A DNA stretch of 64,000 bases from Henriciella sp. (GTDB taxonomy: Bacteria > Pseudomonadota > Alphaproteobacteria > Caulobacterales > Hyphomonadaceae): assembly GCF_029936995.1 (NCBI RefSeq), contig NZ_JAPYRE010000007.1, forward strand, positions 62,001-126,000, in the 5' to 3' direction. Made by a program: the position numbers and the translations under genes. Below the pieces are notes generated by a model, which was given only the letters and a program-made list of their open reading frames with translations, was not told the DNA's origin and did no database searches. Of this stretch, positions 37,364-46,012 are shown piece after piece (within the stretch, counting starts at the first letter, position 1; each line of letters starts with the position of its first letter).

Positions 37364-37789
37364 ATGGAAAATTTTACGCCCCTGAGCGCGAGTATCGGCG
37401 GCGCATTGATTGGCGTCTCAGCGGTTCTGCTCATGGCACTGCACGGCCGGATCGCGGGCATAAGCGGCCTTTTCTCCGGTATGGTGTTCGCGGATCGCGG
37501 TGACCGGACCTGGCGCGTCTTTTTCGTCGCAGGACTGGTCCTCGCCGCGCCCGCATGGCTGGCCGCCAGCGGTCAAGGAATCGCGTTCGACTTGGACGCG
37601 GGCTGGCCCCTGATCGTCGCGGGCGGGCTGCTGGTCGGCTTCGGCACACGGCTTGGGTCTGGCTGCACAAGTGGTCATGGCGTGTGCGGGCTGTCCCGCC
37701 TCTCCTCCCGCTCGATGGTCTCGGTGGCACTGTTCATGGGCGCCGGAATGGCCACGGTCGCTCTCGTCAAACCCCTTTTCGGAGGCTAG
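37364..37789 (+). CDS. YeeE/YedE-family half-transporter, first subunit
   Basis: The 141-residue protein has about four membrane helices and the signature FGTRLGSGCTSGHGVCGLSR with Cys101 and Cys108. This is the N-terminal half of YeeE/YedE (PMP/thiosulfate-type) transporters. The second half is the next gene, 4 bases on. The cysteines are thought to relay sulfur compounds such as thiosulfate or persulfide across the membrane. In BigR operons the same gene pair accompanies the persulfide dioxygenase, matching the present divergent arrangement. Confidence 0.9.
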   Translation: MENFTPLSASIGGALIGVSAVLLMALHGRIAGISGLFSGMVFADRGDRTWRVFFVAGLVLAAPAWLAASGQGIAFDLDAGWPLIVAGGLLVGFGTRLGSGCTSGHGVCGLSRLSSRSMVSVALFMGAGMATVALVKPLFGG

Positions 37790-37792
37790 CTG

Positions 37793-38224
37793 ATGGCCCG
37801 CAATATTACCGCCTTGTTCGCCGGGCTCATTTTCGGCCTGGGGCTTGTCATCTCGCAGAAGGTCAACCCGGCCAAGGTCATCGCCTTTCTTGACGTTTTC
37901 GGAGACTGGGATCCGTCGCTCGCCTTTGTTATGGGCGGCGCCCTCATCGTGACAGCCATCGGCTACCGGACGGCCTGGCAACGCGCCAAACCGGTTTTAG
38001 CGGATCGTTTCCAGGTGCCGTCCAGCCGCCAGATCGACAAAAGGCTCGCCATTGGCGCCCTGCTGTTCGGTTTCGGCTGGGGCCTCGTCGGCCTGTGCCC
38101 AGGCCCGGCCATTGCGGCCATCACGATTGGCGGATGGGACGCGGCGCTGTTTCTCGTCATGATGAGTTCGGGAATGGTCCTGTTTGAAGCGCTTCATAAA
38201 TCGACATTACTGCAATCGACATAG
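37793..38224 (+). CDS. YeeE/YedE-family half-transporter, second subunit
   Basis: The 143-residue protein forms the C-terminal half of the split YeeE/YedE unit. It has LIFGLGLVISQKVNPAKVIAFL, then a long linker, then the Cys motif FGFGWGLVGLCPGPAIAAI (Cys102) in a membrane segment. It starts 4 bases after its partner and likely assembles with it in the inner membrane to move a sulfur species. It ends convergent with the CopG-type gene of the mobilisation block. Confidence 0.9.
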   Translation: MARNITALFAGLIFGLGLVISQKVNPAKVIAFLDVFGDWDPSLAFVMGGALIVTAIGYRTAWQRAKPVLADRFQVPSSRQIDKRLAIGALLFGFGWGLVGLCPGPAIAAITIGGWDAALFLVMMSSGMVLFEALHKSTLLQST

Positions 38225-38246
38225 CACGCGGAGGCAATCTAAGGCT

Positions 38247-38657
38247 TCATTCCTCGGCCAACGGCTTGTTCAGTCTGGCAGCCACACCACGATCATTTCC
38301 GAGCTTACCCGCCACCTGCTCAACAAAGTAGTCGAACCGCCGCTGTCCAAGTGCATGCGCCGCCGCCCGCTCACCTTCGGGAATGGGGTCTGTTCGTGTC
38401 AGCCAGTAAAAGACGAACTGTCCCAGCGCTTCGAGCGTAAATCCAACATCGCGTTCGATCTCGCCCTGGCGAAGGTCGAATGCATCCAGCCGCGCCAGAA
38501 AGCGCTCTTCCAATCCGATCCTCGTTTCTGGATTGAAATACTCTCGCAATGCCTGCTCGATGATCGCCGACTTGGTGGAGCCGGGACGCTGCGTCGCCTC
38601 ATCGAGCCTGGCGTAGACATCGAGAGCAAGACGCAGATTGATACGGGGTTTGGGCAT
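38247..38657 (-). CDS. Ribbon-helix-helix (CopG-type) DNA-binding protein of the transfer region
   Basis: The 136-residue protein opens with a basic, beta-strand-like INLRLALDVYARLDEATQRPGSTKSAIIEQAL, the ribbon-helix-helix DNA-binding pattern, followed by a helical C-terminus of unknown role. In related conjugative elements a CopG-type gene sits between traG and the trb operon and may control transfer genes. Here it lies 3 bases downstream of the traG stop, and the trb operon is absent. Confidence 0.82.
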   Translation of the reverse strand: MPKPRINLRLALDVYARLDEATQRPGSTKSAIIEQALREYFNPETRIGLEERFLARLDAFDLRQGEIERDVGFTLEALGQFVFYWLTRTDPIPEGERAAAHALGQRRFDYFVEQVAGKLGNDRGVAARLNKPLAEE

Positions 38658-38660
38658 GGC

Positions 38661-40628
38661 TCAGAAATCCGGCAAAGTGTCAGGGTCGGCGAGATCCAGC
38701 GCAGCCGCGGTGCGAATGGTGTCCAGATGCCTGGCATCAGCCGGCTCCAGACCATCCTCCTCAACCAGGTCCGCAGCAAGCTCGGGCCCGGATTTCTTTA
38801 TCTCCTGTGCCTCCGCAAGTTTCGGGGTAACCTCCAGCCCGCCTTCACCCTGACCATCAGGCGCAAGACGATCACTGGACATGGCATCCTTTTTGGGAAC
38901 CAGCCCCGACCAGTCATGTGCGCGCTTTGCGGAGGCCACCCGAACAGGGGCCGGAGGCTGTACCCGGCGCGTGAAATTGCGGTCCCTGAAATAGCGTAAC
39001 TTCTTCGCCTGAACGGGCGGTGCACCTGAGACCATGACAAGCTCATCGCTGGCCGGCAGCTGCATGACCTCCCCGGGCGTCATCAGCGGGCGCTGGGTTT
39101 CCTGGCGTGAGACCATCATGTGCGAGAGCCATGGGGCGAGCCGGTGGCCGGTATAGTTCTTCTGCGCCCGGAGTTCGGTCTTGGTGCCGAGCGCTTCCGA
39201 TATCCGCTTCGCCGTGCGCTCATCATTCGTCGCGAAGGCCACGCGGACATGACAATTGTCCAGGATCGCATTGTTGGGTCCATAGGCCTTCTCGATCTGG
39301 TTCAAGGACTGGGCGATGAGAAAGCTCCGGATTCCGTAGCCTGCCATGAAGGCAAGCGCGGTCTCGAAAAAGTCCAGCCGCCCCAGGGCAGGAAACTCGT
39401 CCAGCATCATGAGCAATCGGCGCCGGTTTGGCACCGGTAACTCTTCCGTCAGCCGGCGCCCGATCTGGTTGAGCATCAGGCGCATCAGGGGTTTGGTCCG
39501 TGACATGTCGGAGGGCGGGCACGCCAGATACAGCGAGACAGGCCGCTCGGCCTCGACAAGATCTGCAAGGCGCCAGTCGCTGTCGGACGTCACGGCCGCA
39601 ATCACCGGGTCGCGGTAGAGCGCCAGGAAACTCAAAGCGGTCGATAGTACACCTGAGCGCTCATTCTCGGCCTTGTTGAGGAGATCCCGCGCGACCTGCG
39701 CCACGACAGGATGAACTGAACTTCCCTCACGCGCGTCGACCAGGTGTCTGGTGCGCATCATCCGGGTGAGCGTTGCGGTAAAGGTCCGGCCGGGATCAGA
39801 CAGGAATTTCGCGCAGCCTGAAAGCGTCTTGTCCTTTTCGGCATAGAGAACATGGAGGATCACGCCCACCAGGAGCGCATGCCCTGTCTTCTCCCAGTGA
39901 TTGCGCCGTTCAAGCGAGCCCTCCGGATCCACGAGAATATCGGCAATGTTCTGGACATCGCGAACCTCGCATTCGCCGCGCCGGACCTCCAGGAGTGGGT
40001 TGTAACGCGGCGAATTCCGGTCGGTTGGGTCGAACCGGATACAGGTCGAGAAGCCGGAGCGCCATCCGGAGGTCAGGTCCCAGTTCTCCCCCTTGATGTC
40101 GTGAATGACCGCACTTCCGGTCCAGGACAACAGGGTCGGCACAACCAGGCCAACACCCTTGCCAGATCGCGTCGGCGCGAACGCCATGACATGTTCGGGA
40201 CCGTCATGGCGCAGATAGGCCTGACGGGTCTTTCCCAGGAACACACCCGCCTTTGCGCGTAGCCCATGCTTTTTCAGCTCCCGGGTCTTTGCCCACCGCG
40301 CCGACCCATATGTCGTGACATTCGCTGCATCACGGCTGCGGATCACCGAGCCGATAACAGCCGCCAGGATCCCAAGCAGTCCGCCGGAGGAGGCGATAAG
40401 GCCCGCACGGGCGAACACGTCCGGCGCATAGGCCTCATAGGCATACCACCACTGAAAAAGGCGCCAGGGTTTGTAGATCGGGGTCTCGCCAAGGCTGAAC
40501 CACGGATGTCCCAGGGCTGGCTGATAACCAAACATATGGGCTGTCCATTGCGTCGCGCCCCAGAGGGCAAGGAGGATCAGGAGGAAGACGGTGAGGACCT
40601 GGCCGAGCAGGATTTTTCCGGGGCGCAT
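38661..40628 (-). CDS. VirD4/TraG-type conjugative coupling protein
   Basis: From the ATG at 40628 the protein has 655 residues. Two N-terminal membrane segments (about 8-25 and 75-95) precede the Walker A motif APTRSGKGVGLV (151-162), with the Walker B region in LLMMLDEFPALGRL and an SLNQIEKAYG segment. The VirD4 ATPase pulls the relaxosome into a type IV secretion channel. The frame extends 177 codons upstream, but that part is not protein-like; the membrane anchor begins at 40628. It forms one transcription unit with the relaxase and TraF genes. Confidence 0.93.
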   Translation of the reverse strand: MRPGKILLGQVLTVFLLILLALWGATQWTAHMFGYQPALGHPWFSLGETPIYKPWRLFQWWYAYEAYAPDVFARAGLIASSGGLLGILAAVIGSVIRSRDAANVTTYGSARWAKTRELKKHGLRAKAGVFLGKTRQAYLRHDGPEHVMAFAPTRSGKGVGLVVPTLLSWTGSAVIHDIKGENWDLTSGWRSGFSTCIRFDPTDRNSPRYNPLLEVRRGECEVRDVQNIADILVDPEGSLERRNHWEKTGHALLVGVILHVLYAEKDKTLSGCAKFLSDPGRTFTATLTRMMRTRHLVDAREGSSVHPVVAQVARDLLNKAENERSGVLSTALSFLALYRDPVIAAVTSDSDWRLADLVEAERPVSLYLACPPSDMSRTKPLMRLMLNQIGRRLTEELPVPNRRRLLMMLDEFPALGRLDFFETALAFMAGYGIRSFLIAQSLNQIEKAYGPNNAILDNCHVRVAFATNDERTAKRISEALGTKTELRAQKNYTGHRLAPWLSHMMVSRQETQRPLMTPGEVMQLPASDELVMVSGAPPVQAKKLRYFRDRNFTRRVQPPAPVRVASAKRAHDWSGLVPKKDAMSSDRLAPDGQGEGGLEVTPKLAEAQEIKKSGPELAADLVEEDGLEPADARHLDTIRTAAALDLADPDTLPDF

Positions 40629-40743
40629 GATGAGTTTCTCAAGGCTTGGATCTGGGAAACCGTATTCTCGCCTGGCTTCTGCTGTCCTGAACAGACGGAC
40701 ACGCGGACAGGCTGCGCAAAGCGATGCAAAGTCACCCAACGGG

Positions 40744-42681
40744 CTAGCGCGACAGGCCGCGGTGCCGGCCGGAGCCAAACGTCCAGGAAACACCTCTGGC
40801 GGTCCGCCGGGCGAGCAGGTCGCGCCCGCGATGGCGCTCGATTTCGGCCCGCCAGGGGACAAGTGCAAACTGTTTGGCATTGCCGATGAGCGCAAACCGG
40901 CCAGGGCCCAGATCGATCGCCCGTTCATAGCGTCCAGGCATTGCGTCCCCGGTCTGGAGGTCGACTGCTTCACGCCCCGATGCCTGCGTGATCCGCGCAA
41001 TGGCTGCAGACCGCTCTCGCTGAGCAAGCTGACCACGGACACCCAGGTCCAGTGTCTCCTCACCGGGTGCAAGATGCCCCCTCTCCCGCAGCCACTCGAT
41101 CCGGGCTTTCCGGGCAGCGACAAGGCGTTGGCCCCGGGTTTCACCTGAGATATCATCAAGCCAGGTCACACCGTCCCGCGTGACCTGCTGGTCCAGCGAA
41201 AGCCATGAACGTACCCTGAAATCGACCCCGCCCTGCCGCTCCCTTTCAAATGCCGCTGCGCGGCCCAGATAGTCTTCCGGGATCGTCCAGTTTCCATCGG
41301 GCATCCGCACGACCAGGCCGGCCCGGCGAAGCGCTTCGAGGCGCCTGACATGGGCGTGCCGGAAGCGCGCGGTCGATGTGGGGTCGGCTTCGGCATGAAG
41401 ATTTTCTGAGTAGAGCCCACCGGTGCGCTCCGCAATACCGGCAATTGTACGGTCGGATGCTCTGGCCCGCGCCTGTCGAGGTCCGGCCTTGACAACCGCC
41501 CCATCCGGCGGAATGGCGCCGGGTTCAGCATCGCCAAGATCCACCAGCCATTTCTGGCCGTCAAAGTCCTCGAGAATGAGCGAGCGGCGATCACGCAACT
41601 CGTCCTCCGGCAAGGCCGCAAGGACTGTGCCGGTCAGCACGCGCGCGCCGGCCCGGCTGGGATCAAAGGTCGCCAGGCGTTCGAGGCCATCCTGGCGGCC
41701 AAACCGGTGCGCCAGCGTCCGGATGACATCGTTGCGCTGTCCCATCTCCGCCAGCACATCGTCCCATCCGGACTTCATTTTCCATCTTTGCCCGGTCACC
41801 TGCTCTGTCAGACCAAGCGCTCGCAAGTGTGCGAGCCGCTGACGTCGGAGGCTGCGTTCAAATCGTGCCGCCTCACTTGAAGCGGCAGGTGAGACATCCA
41901 CCATGCCATCTTCAACATCGCGCAGGATCGCGCGGTCGATCGCCGTCAGCCGGTCCTTCCGGATCTCCGCATTGCGTGACCGCGCGATCTCGAGATCCCG
42001 CCGCGGTCCAAGCCTTTCCGTCACCAGGTCCGAGGCGCGCTGACGAAGCCCTGATTTCAGATAGTCCGGCGCGATGACCAGGTCATGGCCCCGCGCATCC
42101 CTTCCCCGAACGACGATATGGGTATGGGGATGACCGGTATTGTGATGATCGACCGCAAGCCAGTCGAGGCGCGTGCCAAGATCACGCTCCATCCGGGCCA
42201 TCAGGTCCCGTGTCATCTCACGCAGATCGCCAAGCGCACCCCCGTCTTCGGGCGACACGATAATGCGGAACTGATGGCGGTCGGTTTCACTGCGGTCGAG
42301 AAAGCCTGAAGCAGCCGGGGGTTCGCCTTCACGTGTATAGAGCTCACCGCCCCGGCCATCGCGCTCCACACCGTCGCGCTGAATATAACGGATATGGGCC
42401 CGGAAGGCGCCAGCACCCCCGCCCCGTCCCGACCGCGCGATATGGAACTTGACGATAACGCGCCGCATGCGGAAAGCGGCCAGTCTCTGGCGCCGGAACT
42501 CGAGCTGCCGCGCGACCGCGCCGCCACGCCCGAGCCGCCGGCCCGTATAGCCGCGCCTCTTCCGCGCTGGACCCAGCTTTGCAGTGGCCTTCCGGAGCTG
42601 CTTCGAAAACCGCTTGCCCCCGCCCCGTCCCCGATCCCTGATCCGTCCGAGACGCGGTGTGAAGTCATCATCGACCGGCAA
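40744..42681 (-). CDS. VirD2-type relaxase with DUF3363 C-terminal domain
   Basis: The 645-residue protein has a very basic N-terminus (about 1-75) and then a relaxase domain. The candidate nucleophile Tyr99 is in RAHIRYIQRDG, and the metal ligands form VDHHNTGHPHTHIVVRG (His184, 186, 188). The rest is a DUF3363-type region seen in alphaproteobacterial mobilisation proteins. It nicks at oriT and pilots the strand. The start is a TTG with AGGAG six bases upstream. A palindrome-rich gap at 42804-42841 is the likeliest oriT. Confidence 0.9.
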   Translation of the reverse strand: MPVDDDFTPRLGRIRDRGRGGGKRFSKQLRKATAKLGPARKRRGYTGRRLGRGGAVARQLEFRRQRLAAFRMRRVIVKFHIARSGRGGGAGAFRAHIRYIQRDGVERDGRGGELYTREGEPPAASGFLDRSETDRHQFRIIVSPEDGGALGDLREMTRDLMARMERDLGTRLDWLAVDHHNTGHPHTHIVVRGRDARGHDLVIAPDYLKSGLRQRASDLVTERLGPRRDLEIARSRNAEIRKDRLTAIDRAILRDVEDGMVDVSPAASSEAARFERSLRRQRLAHLRALGLTEQVTGQRWKMKSGWDDVLAEMGQRNDVIRTLAHRFGRQDGLERLATFDPSRAGARVLTGTVLAALPEDELRDRRSLILEDFDGQKWLVDLGDAEPGAIPPDGAVVKAGPRQARARASDRTIAGIAERTGGLYSENLHAEADPTSTARFRHAHVRRLEALRRAGLVVRMPDGNWTIPEDYLGRAAAFERERQGGVDFRVRSWLSLDQQVTRDGVTWLDDISGETRGQRLVAARKARIEWLRERGHLAPGEETLDLGVRGQLAQRERSAAIARITQASGREAVDLQTGDAMPGRYERAIDLGPGRFALIGNAKQFALVPWRAEIERHRGRDLLARRTARGVSWTFGSGRHRGLSR

Positions 42682-42803
42682 ACCCGTCTCCTCTCACCAG
42701 GCGCCCGCTGAATTCCCAGCAGCCACGGGCGAACCTCACACACCACGCGCGTCTCGACCCGGTACAAAGGGCGCCTGAAAATCGATGTACAGAGAGGGCG
42801 TTA

Positions 42804-42841
42804 GGCAGGGCCTGGCGCCAGGCCTTTGATCTTGCCCTGCC
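42804..42841. other. Nested inverted repeats, candidate oriT
   Basis: GGCAGGGC at 42804-42811 and GCCCTGCC at 42834-42841 are inverted, and between them lies a perfect 16-base palindrome, GGCCTGGCGCCAGGCC (42809-42824). This sits in the only larger gap between the relaxase start and the TraF gene, the usual oriT location. No nick site can be named. Confidence 0.4.
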
Positions 42842-42900
42842 GGGTCCGAAATCCTGCCCCTGGCCCACGCTTCTATTCCCTTGCATGGCCTTGCCGCGCT

Positions 42901-43401
42901 CTAGCCGCCGATCAGAAGCAGGGGGATGGCAACGCCGTCCACATCCTCGATCGAGGTGGCCCCGAAATAACGCCCGTCCAGCGATCGGGGATGAGCGTTC
43001 AGAAGGAAGATTTCGTCCTTGTCCAGCACATGACAGCCGCGCCAGACCGGCAGCTCACGGCCCCGGGAATCCGCCTCAAGCGCGGTGGCGGCCCATACGC
43101 CATCAATGAATATATCGGCACCAATCCGGCAGATTTCCGCACCCTGGACCGCAACGATTCTCTTCAAAAGCGGCCAGTCCCTGCCCACGAAACCGTTCGC
43201 TTCAGCCCACGCACCGGCCTTGCTCCGGCTGGAGACGGCGACCCACTGGCCCGGCGTGAAGGGCGCGCCGCTCAGCCGGTAAAGCCCCTGCGGCGCACTG
43301 CTGGTGCGGTTCCAGACAAGCCAGCTCTGCGGCTGCAGAAACAGGCCCGACCCCGCCAGCAGAACCCCCGCCGCCGTGATCATGACGATCCGGATATTCA
43401 T
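42901..43401 (-). CDS. S26-family signal peptidase, TraF-like
   Basis: The 166-residue protein has one N-terminal membrane helix (about 7-22). The S26 catalytic Ser is in NRTSSAPQGLYRL (Ser35) and the Lys in PLLKRIVAVQG (Lys80), followed by the substrate loop LLNAHPRSLDGRYFG. TraF peptidases mature conjugative pilin, though the pilin and other trb genes are missing here. Its ATG overlaps the upstream HTH gene stop by 4 bases. Confidence 0.92.
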   Translation of the reverse strand: MNIRIVMITAAGVLLAGSGLFLQPQSWLVWNRTSSAPQGLYRLSGAPFTPGQWVAVSSRSKAGAWAEANGFVGRDWPLLKRIVAVQGAEICRIGADIFIDGVWAATALEADSRGRELPVWRGCHVLDKDEIFLLNAHPRSLDGRYFGATSIEDVDGVAIPLLLIGG

Positions 43402-43631
43402 TCCGGTTTGCGCAAACGCTGCGAGGTCGAGGCATATGTATTGCGCTCCGACCAGGCGATGAGACTGGCCCTGGGATAGAAGACCCGCGCGCCATGCTTG
43501 CGATAGACCGGCCCCCTGCCCTCGCAGCGATAATGATCGAGTGTCGAGCGGCGAAGCCGCAGGAATTGCGCGGCCTCCTCGACCGTCAGCAGCTCCGTCC
43601 AGCCATCATTTTGCGATGTATCCGTGTCCAT
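43398..43631 (-). CDS. Helix-turn-helix (AlpA/MerR-like) protein
   Basis: The 77-residue protein has one HTH domain: LLTVEEAAQFLRLRRSTLDHYRCEGRGPVYRKHGARVFYPRASLIAW. This pattern is typical of excisionase-like DNA-binding proteins common in mobile elements. It may control or bend DNA for the transfer or excision process. It is cotranscribed with the TraF gene. Which of the two roles applies is not clear. Confidence 0.82.
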   Translation of the reverse strand: MDTDTSQNDGWTELLTVEEAAQFLRLRRSTLDHYRCEGRGPVYRKHGARVFYPRASLIAWSERNTYASTSQRLRKPE

Positions 43632-43757
43632 GTTGTCCGTCCTTTCCTGGTTTGCGGATGCCGCAAATTCTTGGACAGGCGTGCTGGAAACTGGAGCCGT
43701 AAAATGCGGGAAGGCGATTTTTCACCCTGTAATTAAGCCTTTCCGGAAACGCAGAAA

Positions 43758-43785
43758 GCCGCACCGGGACGGAACCCGGTGCGGC
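43758..43785 (-). terminator. Intrinsic terminator of the DUF736 gene
   Basis: GCCGCACCGGG pairs perfectly with CCCGGTGCGGC across a 6-base loop. On the minus strand a TTTCTGC tail follows. It lies 24 bases beyond the DUF736 stop. Confidence 0.85.
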
Positions 43786-43808
43786 TTGTAGAGACTGGAG
43801 CTGGCGCG

Positions 43809-44132
43809 CTAGTCGCGGGCGTTCCAGAGGATGACATGGCGGCCTTTCTGGCCCTTGACCGGGGCGAGATTGGCGAAGATCCGGCGCGGGCCGATCTGCG
43901 GATCGGCGAGGGTCAGCGAGACATAATCGCGTCCCGAAACCTTTGATTTGCGCATCCAGCCGCCACCGATTTCCGTCGATGTTTCTCCGGCATAGATGCG
44001 GAAGTCCGGCTGGCCATCCTGGGCCTTTTCTGCATTTTTCTCGATGCGGATCGCAGCCGAGAGGTTCATCATTGCGAGTGTGCCTTCGAAGCCGGTCTTG
44101 GTTTCGCTGACATATCCGAGTGCGTTTGCCAT
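43809..44132 (-). CDS. DUF736 domain-containing protein
   Basis: The 107-residue protein begins with GYVSETKTGFEGTLAMMNLSAAIRIEKN and shows the DUF736 core PDFRIYAGETSTEIGGGWMRKSKVSGRDYVSLTLADPQIGPRRIFANL. DUF736 proteins are small conserved partners of alphaproteobacterial conjugative elements, and their exact role is unknown to me. A strong terminator follows. It belongs to the minus-strand mobilisation block but is separated by about 180 bases from the next gene. Confidence 0.9.
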   Translation of the reverse strand: MANALGYVSETKTGFEGTLAMMNLSAAIRIEKNAEKAQDGQPDFRIYAGETSTEIGGGWMRKSKVSGRDYVSLTLADPQIGPRRIFANLAPVKGQKGRHVILWNARD

Positions 44133-44727
44133 GGGGATCTCCTTTTCATTCCTTGGCTTGGTCTCCGGGAACCCCTTGTCCCCGTCGACGCCGGACCGGA
44201 AGGACGGCCAATCGGCTGGCCAGAACCTGAAAGGGCGCAGCGCCAGCGAAGCACCGGGGCGGTGACGAAATTTGGCTCGCGGTGAATGCGCGGAACGCGC
44301 AGAGGAAATTTCTTCGCCCGCCCCGGTTTCAGGGCCAGACGATTGCCGTCCAGGTCATGCGGCAAGAGACGGGACAAAGGGGGCTTTCGGGTGATGCCAG
44401 GATAGAAAAGAGGGCCGCATATGAGAGCCGCAGCGGCAGGTGTCAGAGCTATCCAGACAGGCAGAATGAACCGCGATCAGTATGGTCCCCTCTTTCGACT
44501 TGAATCCCCTCGCATGCGAATCTGGCTGCACGTGACCGTCCGGATAAATCCGGTCTGACGACGAAACCGCGGAACGGGTGGCACCCTGCGCCTTTACTGG
44601 CTATTCGAGGAAATGCATCCTTCGCACCCAACGCCACCAACGCGGCGCGGTCACGCCGTCTTCTGCATTCTTGAAACGTGTCGCGGGAACAGATATACCC
44701 TACAAAACATAAAACTGTAGGGTAGAC
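44133..44727. other. Noncoding stretch between DUF736 and the nucleotidyltransferase gene
   Basis: About 600 bases with no supported gene. Short open frames here (for example on the minus strand across 44449-44739) have no family pattern and overlap the regulatory palindrome. The last 30 bases contain the inverted repeat of the next gene; the rest holds the divergent promoters, if any. Confidence 0.5.
44697..44723. promoter_or_regulatory. Perfect 8-base inverted repeat upstream of the nucleotidyltransferase
   Basis: ACCCTACA (44697-44704), 11 bases, TGTAGGGT (44716-44723). It ends 4 bases before the ATG at 44728, so a protein bound here would block expression. This suggests autoregulation, as seen in toxin-antitoxin and AbiE-like systems, but no second gene is present. 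Confidence 0.55.
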
Positions 44728-45735
44728 ATGCAAAGCCATCCACTTTCAGTCCAGACTACCTATCAGGACCTTGTCGAGGCGCACAGGATGCGGGCGGTCT
44801 CGGACCTTGGCGGCACGCCCTTCCTGAAGACGGCGAACAGCAATCGATACTGGTATGCCCGCCAGAGGGTCGGCGACCGCGTCGTCGACAGATATATCGG
44901 CCCGGATTCGCCGGAATTGAGAAACCATATCGAGCGCGCCCGTGAAGCGGCGGAAGATACGCGGCAGTTCGAGCGCCGGTGCGCAAGCATGGTCGCACAA
45001 TTGCGCGCCGCAGGCGTTCCCGCGATTGATCGCGAAACAGGCAAGGTGCTCAATGCCATGGCCCGGGTCGGCACGTTCCGGCTGGGGGGAACGCTTGTCG
45101 GAACGCATGCCTTTCGCATGTATAGCGCAGAGCTGGGCGTCGGATTTCCCGAGGCGCTTGGCGTCACATCAGATGTCGATATCGCGTCCTTCGAGAACCT
45201 CAAGCTTGTCATTGACGATGAAGTCGATCCGTCTCTCGCAGAGACGTTCAAGGATCTGCAACTGACCCCCGCCCCCGGTCTGGACCGCAAGAACAGACCC
45301 ACACGCTGGGTCATGGCCGGCGGGGGGACCATGGTCGACTTTCTGGTGCCGAAAATGCTTGCAGAGAAGGATATTGTTCTCCTCAAGCCGCTGGGCGTCT
45401 ATGCGCAGGCGCTTTCGTTCCTGAACTTCCTGATTGCCGATCCGATCCCTGCGGTCGGCCTCTACCGGAGCGGCCTCCTTGTACAGATTCCGCGCCCGGA
45501 ACGCTATGCCATTCACAAGCTTATCGTTGCCGCCCGGCGCCACGAAACCTCTGCGGCGAAAGCCAGAAAGGACCTTGCCCAGGCAGATATTCTGATATCG
45601 ATCCTCTCCGAAGACAGGCCGTATGAACTCAAGGCGGCGTTCGAGCTTGCCATGGAGTCGGGGCCTCAATGGCGCGAAACCATCGAGGAGAGCCTCGATA
45701 AACTGCCTGACGCATCAGCCGCCTTGAAGGCCTGA
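44728..45735 (+). CDS. GSU2403-family nucleotidyltransferase-fold protein
   Basis: The 335-residue protein has a nucleotidyltransferase signature RLGGTLVGTHAFRMY (about 118-132) and a divalent-metal pair SDVDIAS with Asp149 and Asp151. The helical remainder reads YAIHKLIVAARRHETS. It resembles the GSU2403 group of MNT/AbiEii-like enzymes. The family is often on mobile elements, and roles in defence or toxin-antitoxin systems have been proposed. No clear partner gene is adjacent. A perfect inverted repeat ends 4 bases upstream of the ATG and suggests tight self-control. Confidence 0.75.
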   Translation: MQSHPLSVQTTYQDLVEAHRMRAVSDLGGTPFLKTANSNRYWYARQRVGDRVVDRYIGPDSPELRNHIERAREAAEDTRQFERRCASMVAQLRAAGVPAIDRETGKVLNAMARVGTFRLGGTLVGTHAFRMYSAELGVGFPEALGVTSDVDIASFENLKLVIDDEVDPSLAETFKDLQLTPAPGLDRKNRPTRWVMAGGGTMVDFLVPKMLAEKDIVLLKPLGVYAQALSFLNFLIADPIPAVGLYRSGLLVQIPRPERYAIHKLIVAARRHETSAAKARKDLAQADILISILSEDRPYELKAAFELAMESGPQWRETIEESLDKLPDASAALKA

Positions 45736-45955
45736 GCCGTACGCGGTTCAGGCCTGTTCAACGTACAAACCACGCTCGCATCGCACCTGAAGCCACCACG
45801 CTCACCACGATCATAGGCCTTGCTGTCTTGCTGAGATCGCCCCTCTCCGCACACGCGGATCATGTCTCGAGACAGCTTCAGGACGGGCGATTTTTTAGGC
45901 GTTTCTATATCGCACCAAATCTCGCCCGCCATCTCCACAGCCGGAAACATGAAAA

Positions 45956-45982
45956 CCGCCCGATGCCAGAGACACCGGGCGG
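45956..45982 (-). terminator. Terminator of the ParB-ArdA operon
   Basis: CCGCCCG (45956-45962) pairs with CGGGCGG (45976-45982). On the minus strand TTTTC follows. It lies 30 bases past the ParB stop. Confidence 0.7.
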
Positions 45983-46012
45983 CTCGCACTCTGCTGGACG
46001 GGAGACGCACCG

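Noticed and set aside
44449-44739. Minus-strand frame near the nucleotidyltransferase promoter
   Set aside because: No family pattern and it overlaps the perfect inverted repeat and start codon.
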